From NCBI GenBank assembly GCA_012931725.1, contig CM022953.1, forward strand, positions 58,226,574-58,290,573: a stretch of 64,000 bases of DNA, in the 5' to 3' direction. The translations under genes and the position numbers were made by a program. Position 1 is the stretch's first letter; each line of letters starts with the position of its first letter. The notes under the pieces were generated by a model. It was not told where the DNA came from. It ran no database searches and saw only the letters and a list, made by a program, of their open reading frames with translations. Origin of the DNA: Litsea cubeba. Its lineage: Eukaryota > Streptophyta > Magnoliopsida > Laurales > Lauraceae. Positions 56,922-64,000 of the stretch are shown here, piece after piece.

Positions 56922-56963
56922 AGATCACCCTTAGCGTGTTAAGCTTATCAAGGGAAACCTTAC

Positions 56964-56975
56964 GCTCTGATACCA
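56964..56975 (-). other. Copia primer-binding site (initiator tRNA-Met)
   Basis: The minus strand reads TGGTATCAGAGC, two bases inside the 5' LTR. This is the standard plant copia site complementary to the 3' end of initiator methionine tRNA. Confidence 0.93.
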
Positions 56976-56977
56976 AT

Positions 56978-58212
56978 TGTTAGATCTCGTGATCACTGAG
57001 AGGGGGGGGTGAATCAGTGATCTCTTTTAAACAGGTCCTTACTAACAACAATTCAAATCAAACCACACAATTGACACCAGATTTTACGTGGTTCACCAAA
57101 AGGCTACGTCCACGGTTCAATCCCGTCCGAACAACAATCCGGTACAGGTCTGAATCTTATTTAGTCGCACCGACGACAAAGAGCACCAACCCTTAAATTC
57201 AGATAGCACCAACTATCTAGGAAGCACCGACTCCCTTAGGTTTCAGATAGCACCAACTATCTAGGAAGCTACAACTCCCTTTACAATTTGTCTGCACCCA
57301 CAGACAGGATCACCAAACCCCAAAACACCAAGCACCAACTTGATGATTACAGCAAAGAAGATAAACTGATCTACAGCCCTTTCCCCTCTACAATTCTCTC
57401 TCTCTCAATCCCTTACAAATAGAAATCTAAAGCATAAAAGAGAGACTTATCTTATGAACGAAAATACCATCTTCATGAGGCTTCAAATTCGTCCACACTT
57501 GCTGTAGAAAGTTGCTCCACAACAGCAAGACACAAGCACCTTCTTCTCCAAGCACTCTTTTCTCCAAAACTCTCTCAAGCTCTTCTTTCTTTGATGCTTG
57601 TTATTGAAAACGAGATTAGGAGTGTTTATATAGGTTTTAGCAACCCCAAAGAGTGTCCAAAATAGGCTACAATTCGTTTAGAAAGAGTCCCAAACGAATT
57701 ACCAAAAATTCCTAACTTTTAGCAAAAGACTTCTAATTCTGCAATACTTGCTGTCTGTGTGTGCTCGGTCGACCGGCTGGGGACCTCGGTCGACCGGGTG
57801 AACTGGGCGCCTGACGAACTTTCAAAAAGTTGTAAGTTGTCAAATTCTGGAACCGAGCTCGGTCGACATCCTGGAAGCCTCGGTCGACCTCGTGCATGCT
57901 CGGTCGACCGCACCAGGAGCTGGGTCGACCGGATGACCTCTGTGTCAAAAAATAACTGTAAGCTCTGATTTTGCACTTTCTTCATGCTCGGTCGACCGGC
58001 CAGGGAGCTCGGTCGACCGGGTACACTGCACCAGGAAAAACTGATTTTCTTCACTGTTTTCCTTTTTCATTCTTCTTGAGCTCTATCACTTCCACTCTTT
58101 CAACACATGATTGAGACATAGTGTTGACAATAATTCCAATACAATTTGATGCTTGAGACACCAAACACACCAATGCTTCAAGATTCAACTCAATGCATCT
58201 CAAATTCCAACA
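56978..58212 (-). repeat. 5' LTR of the copia element (1235 bp)
   Basis: Pairs with 50425-51658, one base longer. In this LTR the promoter is positioned to drive the polyprotein. The GTCGAC array is at 57767-58021. Confidence 0.95.
57625..57632 (-). promoter_or_regulatory. TATA box of the copia 5' LTR
   Basis: TATATAAA on the minus strand, the functional copy for the element's RNA. A long transcribed leader of about 670 bases would separate the start site from the ATG at 56921. Confidence 0.65.
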
Positions 58213-58217
58213 TGTGT

Positions 58218-61200
58218 TGCATGGAGCATTTTCCGGGAACAAGTCCTGAACAGCATCCAGCAATCTTTCTTCTCCGTTGACTAATTCATCGTCCCAAGCA
58301 TCAATGGCTGGGAATTCTTCAGTCAGGAAGGGTGTGAACTTTGAAGTCACAGTCTCAGGAGAAGAAACCTGAGAGGGTGTCATCTCAGTGAAAGTCACGT
58401 GAGACGAGGTGGCTCCAGAAGATATATTGCTAGGCGTCGCCGGAGTGTAAGTGCTCTCATCAGACGATGCTTCGGAAGAGCTATAATCCCGAATTATCAC
58501 ATTACAGGAAGCTCTGACGGGAGACGTTGCCTGATCGGAGTCAGACTCATCCTCGGATGTGAGAGGATCGTCTATCCAGCAATTTTCTCCATTTTCAGGA
58601 GTTAAGGGAGGATGTACCTGATGGTCTTCAGGGACTTCAGGCTCTGGGTTGCGAGGAGGCTCGTTGATGTGGTCTTGCTCTTGTTCTAGAGCGAGTCGCT
58701 GCAAGATCCTTGCATATTCTTCAAGATCAAGCATGGGAGCCGGATCTTCTTCTTCATCATCTCTTTGTGGCTCAACATTGTTGATTCCCACTGGAGTAAT
58801 GAGAGGTGCTGGGTCAGCAGCATTTTCTTGTACAGCTTCTTGGTCTTCTTCATCATCAGACCAGAATCCTTGTGGCTGTAGGGGGTTATACCAGATTACT
58901 GGCATAAGATGAGACTCAGGAACCCATTCTTCATCGGAGAGATATTCTCCTGTTTCAAGGGACTCCTCCCACTCATCTGTGTAGTTGGATTCGAATCCAT
59001 CATCGGTGTCGCTGGACTCGTATCCATCAATGGAGAATCCAACTACCGAATTGCAAGAGTATGATGCCTCCTGCATGGCTTCTTTGAATTGAGGTGGCAT
59101 GAAATCACTGAGAGTGAATTTCCTTACCCCCTTTGAAGTCTCTGGAAGGGTTGTTTTTGTTACCTCCAGTGAAGTGGTAGAGGAAGCCTCTGCCTTTTCT
59201 TTGACCTCTAGTTTTGGCTGGGTCTTCTCTTGCCGTTTGAGCTTGAAGAGATGTTTCCTAGCCTGCCTTCGCTGTTGAGCTGTAGGCTTTGTTTTCACGA
59301 CCTCCCAATTTTCATCTTCCAGGAGATCGGGATGTACCCATATCGGTTGTCCGTCTGGTGTCGGGTAAGGAACTAGTCCCTCGGACGCTTGGATTGAGTT
59401 TATCACCTTGAAGGAAGTAGTGATCTTCTTCTTCGGTGATTTTGATGTTTGTCCACATGTCACCATATTGACGGAGGCAGACCCATAGTTTTTTGTCAAA
59501 GGTGATGACTCCGTTTTTCCACATCTCATTTATTTTCTCTCTCACAACGAAGCATTGATTGAGAGGATGCGAGATCATCTGGTGGTATGGACAGTACCGA
59601 GGATCGTTGGTTTTGCCAACATCACCCGGTCTTTTTGGTTCAGGCAAGGTGAGCTTGCCGTTTGCCACAAGAGCCCCGAAGATTTCATCAACATCTTCAT
59701 CAAACGGGTATTTCTTCTCTACTCGTTCTTTGAAGGCATCAGAGAGTTCAGGTCTCTTACCAACAGCTTTATTTTCAGCTTTCTTTGGTGGCTGAGGAGC
59801 TGACTTGGTCTGTAAATTGAGGACCTCTTTCTTCTTTGGTTTTGAGGTCGTAATGGCGGTTGGCTCTTTCTTGATGATTTCTGACTGTTGAGGTCCTTAA
59901 TCACCTTTTCAGCTTCCATGGAAGCTTCTAGGAGTTCTCCCAGGTTTTTTGATTTATTGCTGATGATCATGGAGCATATTCTGGCTCTCATGTTGTTTCG
60001 GCAGATGTCGACTAGCGACGCTTGTTGCAATACATCAGAGCATTTGTATGCCATTGCTTTCCACTTGTGAATGAAGTCATATGTTGATTCATTCTCCCCC
60101 TGTTTTAGGCTGCACAGCTGAGCCATAGTAGCGGGATGATCCTCACCTTTGAAGTGAGTCAGGAAGCGTGTCTCTAGCACGGCCCAGTTTTGGATTGAGT
60201 CCTCCGGCAGAGTGGAGTACCAATCGAAGGCCGTACCTTTTAGGGTACTTGCAAAGAGGCGATTCTTGAGTGCATCTTGATCCGCGATAGCTCCCGTCAG
60301 GATTTTGAAGTGGATGACGTGCTGTCTGGCTGATCCTTTCCCCGTATATGTTTGGAGAGTAGGATGCTTGAATTTGGTGGGGAACGGGACCGAGTCCATC
60401 CATAAGGGATATGGTGGCTTGATCCCATGCTCCTTGAGTATATCCTCTTCTTTTGCCTTGACGAGGATACCGTCTACGTCCTTTTTGGTAAGGGCGCGTG
60501 ACTCATTTTCTTCTCCATTTACCTCGTCGTTTTGATGATTCGGAGGAGGTTCATTGTTCGCCTGATTTTGTAAGGCGATGAGAAGGTTTTCCATCAGAGT
60601 TTCAATCCTCTGCTGGCCCTGTTCCAACTGCTGGATGCGGGTGATCGCATCTTCTGGAGGTGGATTGCGGGGTGGTGGCTCAGAATTTGTAGCCAAGACA
60701 TTCATCCTTCGTGATTCGAACGAAGAAACTGTCCTGGTGACTGAGCTAGGGCTCATTCTTTTTGAAGAAGAGCTTGAGGACGGCAGCAACTTGGTTGGGT
60801 CTTTCTTTTTCGACCCATTTGGGAGAGACTTGAAGTGTGGGAGGCTGGGTCCTTTGCTTCTCTAGTCTCTTTTGTCGGTATGACGCGCGGCGGCATATAC
60901 GACGAGCAATTTGAGCTTCGGTCAGCTCTGACTGGGCTTTGACGATGAAGGATGTGCTCCCTCGGGCGCAGCAGCCGAGCCTGTCTTCTTTGTAGCTGGG
61001 CAAGGACAGGATGCGAACCCTGTCCTTCGCCTGTTGCAGCGAAGCTTTGAATTTTTGAAGTTCGGCCCCTGTAGAGATGAAGGGTCGAACTGCAGGTTTG
61101 TAGGCCTTAGCAGGTGCTTGTGGAGGCCTTGTGATGCATGACTTGATTTTGGGCTTGTAGGAACAAGCCGGCTCATGCTGGGATGACTTGGAAGTCGAGT

Positions 61201-61669
61201 CGGAGATGGGTCTCTCCTCTTTCATGTAGGCAAGAGGATAGAACTGGTTCTCCTTGAGTGGGGCCAGGAATACTGGCTTAGTGGAAGTCTGGGACCTTCT
61301 CTGTTTTGGTGAAGGTCTTGGGGACCAAGTCTTGGGGTAGACCTGGTTGTTTGCAGGTCGAGGCTTCGTGGGGCTGCCACGGGCTTCAGGCCTTCTGGTG
61401 CTCGCCTTTGGTGTCACGGTAGTGACACGTTGAGAGGCGAGTTTCTGCTTCTTGGAGGGGGCAGTTTGTTCCTCAGGAAGTGGGAATGGTCCCAGCATCC
61501 CAAAGACGATAGTCCGGGGAGTCGAGGTCGACCCGGAGTTCAGAGAGTTGCCGAGGGAGTTGACACTTCGGCAGCTGATGGGGCGCTTGTAGGTGCGCGT
61601 GGTTTGCTTCTGTTGAAGCATGAGTTGGTGCTTGTTTTCATCGAAAGTAATGGTTAGTGAAGCTGCCAT
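58218..61669 (-). pseudogene. gag: Gypsy B gag with N-terminal extension (disrupted)
   Basis: Starts MAASLTITFDENKHQ at 61669, then about 270 basic, Ser/Pro-rich residues without a known domain. A 146-bp deletion relative to gypsy A at 60779/60780 follows, flanked by GGA at both breakpoints in gypsy A, and it shifts the frame. The Retrotrans_gag region is clear (NRLFASTLKGTAFDWY, near 60270-60220). Further single-base changes are near 59865 (loss) and 59492 (gain). The CPYHQMISHPLNQC motif is at about 59580. The acidic tail is cut at 58217 by the copia element. The apparent extension of the frame down to 58051 is read-through into the copia LTR. Confidence 0.87.
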
Positions 61670-63042
61670 TGTTAGTTTTCGAAAATTTCTGAAACAAGAC
61701 CACATCCATTAGTAATCACAAGAATATAATGATCATAAATGGGGAGTTCTATGGTTTCGTTTTTTCAAATTGCTCGAGGTAGATGACCCAAGCAATATGA
61801 GGAAGGCAAAATGCCATAGAAGGTTCAATTGTTCTGATCGCTGGTATGGTAAGCCCGGAATAGGCATCCCAGTGACTGCTAGAAGCAATTGTGAACTTAA
61901 ATTCGACTTATCAAGAAGCAGAGCTTGCTCGAGGTAAGAAGAATATAAAGTTGGAGTTACAGATGTGCCGGTCGCAATACAGTAGACCCTGAAAGGGCGT
62001 ACTAGTACCGCTAGACACAAATGTTTTGAGACCGCATCCATGAGATGAGATTCTCTGTTTTGAAAGGTCAAGATTGGATTCATCAAAGAGAGCAGATGGT
62101 ATTCCGATCTGAACACGGGCTCAGCGATTTCCGCGAGCGCCAGTGCTCAGAAAGAAATGAACCATAATTTCTCGGATCTGAATCTAAAGATGACGAGTTT
62201 TTTTTTTTTTGAAAAGTCAATATCGGGTTCATCAAAGAGAGCAAAAGGCATTCCAATCTGAACACGGTCTCAGCGATTTCCGTGAGCGCCAGTGCTCAGA
62301 AAGGAGAAGACCAAGATTTCTCCAATCTAAACCCAAAATGACGGAAGTTTTTTTTTTTGAAGATTTTGAAGATTTTTTTTAAAAAAAAAAATCTTTTTTT
62401 TTATTTTATTTTTTTATTATTTTTTTATTATTTTTTTTTTTATTTTTAAGATTTTTTTTTTTGAAAAAAAAATTTTTATTTTTTATTTTGTATTTTAAAA
62501 TTTTTATTTTTATTTTAAAATTTTTTTTTTAATTTGTTTAAAAGACGAGAGAGTACACATAAGCCTCCTAACCCGGTCTTATGAAATCTTGATTGATAGA
62601 ATTGCCCCTAGGTAAGGGTAGGATTACTAAATGAACCCGTTTGGAGGACCCTTGCCTAGAACAGTGAAGCTGTCTCCACACTCTGGACAAGGCTTTTCTT
62701 TGAATCAACCATGATCAAAGAACACAGTTGGTTTAACCTTAGTGGTCTATGTCTTTTTTTATTTTTATTTTTATTTTATTATATATTTTTTTTAATGAAC
62801 TCATCGAAGAGAAACGATGGCCCAAAACCTTAGTCGAACAGGCTCAACATTTCTGCAAGCGCGATGAACGATAGGAACGGATCAAGGTTTCTCAATTTTG
62901 AATCCAAATTGAGAAATCTAAAAAATTTTTTTTTTTATATATTTTATATATATATATTTTTTTTATGTCTTTAATGAACTCATCGAAGAGAAACAATGGC
63001 CCAACCCCCGATCCGAACACGGTCTCAGCGATTTCCGTGAGC
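60856..63042. repeat. First unit of a 2185-bp tandem duplication (gag start plus leader)
   Basis: The sequence from GCTTCTCTAGTCTCTTTTG at 60856 reappears at 63041 and continues to the window end with an offset of 2185. At the junction the leader text stops after CCGTGAGC and gag text begins, sharing GC. The two units differ at a few sites (for example 61499 against 63684). Confidence 0.85.
62070..63042 (-). repeat. Leader repeats of gypsy B (last unit cut by the duplication junction)
   Basis: Units at about 62070-62200, 62220-62345 and 62797-62925, and a partial one from 62970, match 22139-23120 of gypsy A. The AT-rich core (about 62345-62545) differs in length from gypsy A. Confidence 0.7.
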
Positions 63043-63854
63043 TTCTCTAGTCTCTTTTGTCGGTATGACGCGCGGCGGCGTATACGACGAGCAATTTGAG
63101 CTTCGGTCAGCTCTGACTGGGCTTTGACGATGAAGGATGTGCTCCCTCGGGCGCAGCAGCCGAGCCTGTCTTCTTTGTAGCTGGGCAAGGACAGGATGCG
63201 AACCCTGTCCTTCGCCAGTTGCAGCGAAGCTTTGAATTTTTGAAGTTCGGCCCCTGTAGAGATGAAGGGTCGAACTGCAGGTTTGTAGGCCTTAGCAGGT
63301 GCTTGTGGAGGCCTTGTGATGCATGACTTGATTTTGGGCTTGTAGGAACAAGCTGGCTCATGCTGGGATGACTTGGAAGTCGAGTCGGAGATGGGTCTCT
63401 CCTCTTTCATGTAGGCAAGAGGATAGAACTGGTTCTCCTTGAGTGGGGCTAGGAATGCTGGCTTAGTGGATGTCTGAGACCTTCTCTGTTTTGGTGAAGG
63501 TCTTGGGGACCAAGTCTTGGGGTAGACCTGGTTGTTTGCAGGTCGAGGCTTCGTGGGGCTGCCACGGGCTTCAGGCCTTCTGGTGCTCGCCTTTGGTGTC
63601 ACGGTAGTGACACGTTGAGAGGCGAGTTTCTGCTTCTTGGAGGGAGCAGTTTGTTCCTCAGGAAGTGGGAATGGTCCCAGCGTCGCAAAGACGATAGTCC
63701 GGGGAGTCGAGGTCGACCCGGAGTTCAGAGAGTTGCCGAGGGAGTTGACACTTCGGCAGCTGATGGGGCGCTTGTCGGTGCGCGTGGTTTGCTTCTGTTG
63801 AAGCATGAGTTGGTGCTTGTTTTCATCGAAAGTAATGGTTAGTGAAGCTGCCAT
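63041..63854 (-). pseudogene. Duplicated N-terminal part of gypsy B gag
   Basis: A second copy of the gag N-terminal extension starts MAASLTITFDENKHQ at 63854 and runs to the junction at 63041. There the frame leaves gag and enters inverted leader sequence (apparent tail to 62892). It contains no capsid domain. The remaining 63855-64000 is leader matching 61670-61815. Confidence 0.85.
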
Positions 63855-64000
63855 TGTTAGTTTTCGAAAATTTCTGAAACAAGACCACATCCATTAGTAA
63901 TCACAAGAATATAATGATCATAAATGGGGAGTTCTATGGTTTCGTCTTTTCAAATTGCTCGAGGTAGATGACCCAAGCAATATGAGGAAGGCAAAATGCC

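Larger units (their letters stand above)
50425..58212 (-). mobile_element. Complete young Ty1/copia retrotransposon (7.8 kb)
   Basis: Two LTRs with TG...CA ends (50425-51658 and 56978-58212), a 5-bp duplication TGTGT (50420-50424 and 58213-58217), an initiator-Met primer-binding site, a polypurine tract and one open gag-pol frame. The uninterrupted target is visible in gypsy A near 18128-18142. The domain order integrase before reverse transcriptase is diagnostic of Ty1/copia. The element interrupts the coding region of gypsy B between gag and protease. Nothing visible is broken, so it is a candidate autonomous element. Confidence 0.96.
31002..64000 (-). mobile_element. Gypsy B: second Tat-lineage-like retrotransposon, 5' end outside window
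   Basis: Same order and orientation as gypsy A: 3' LTR (31002-33610), opposite-strand gene (34765-39419), repeat spacer, pol, gag (to 61669), leader. It is inserted in LTR C; the five bases before it are AAAAT (30997-31001), whose partner should lie outside the window. It carries two later insertions (40383-44318 and 50425-58212) and a partial duplication of leader plus gag start from about 63041. Pol is better preserved than in gypsy A, but gag and pol have deletions, shifts and stops. Confidence 0.9.

Noticed and set aside
58051..58217. Continuation of the gypsy B gag frame to 58051
   Set aside because: After 58217 the frame runs into the copia LTR, so it is an accidental chimera.

Overview
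This window is a plant nuclear genome segment made almost entirely of nested transposable elements. I find no host protein-coding gene, rRNA or tRNA gene. The evidence for a plant is the set of families present: Ty3/gypsy elements with a second (archaeal-type) RNase H, a Ty1/copia element primed by initiator tRNA-Met, RTE-type LINE remnants, and a Plant Mobile Domain-like protein. The species cannot be read from the sequence.

Layout. 1-3022: non-coding DNA with a candidate MITE (2227-2551) and an RTE LINE scrap. 3023-25701: 'gypsy A', a complete 22.7 kb minus-strand Tat-lineage-like element with two LTRs of about 2.3 kb, a GATAT target duplication, primer-binding site, polypurine tract, and a decayed gag-pol (21738 down to 12681). 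A separate intron-containing gene lies on the opposite strand (6526-11213) with its own TATA box. 25808-27440: a truncated RTE LINE. 28981-31001: a partial LTR ('LTR C') of the gypsy A family, cut by the next insertion. 31002 to the window end: 'gypsy B', a second minus-strand copy whose 5' LTR lies beyond the window. Gypsy B carries two later insertions: a 3.9 kb LTR-like element without coding capacity (40383-44318, TSD CTTGC) and a complete Ty1/copia element (50425-58212, TSD TGTGT). Its leader and gag start are partly duplicated (from about 63041).

How the parts relate. The order of events is LTR C, then gypsy B inside it, then the copia and LTR-like insertions inside gypsy B. The copia element is very young: its 1234/1235 bp LTRs differ by one base of indel as far as I compared them, and its 1619-codon gag-pol is open, so it is the one plausibly autonomous element here. 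The most interesting content is the antisense gene in gypsy A and B. It has five exons with conserved GT/AG sites, a 10-nt first coding exon, a Plant Mobile Domain-like region, a basic nuclear-localisation-like patch, acidic exons and a C-terminal coiled coil. Both copies carry independent inactivating lesions. The control regions of these elements are unusually rich in short tandem, palindromic and dyad repeats.
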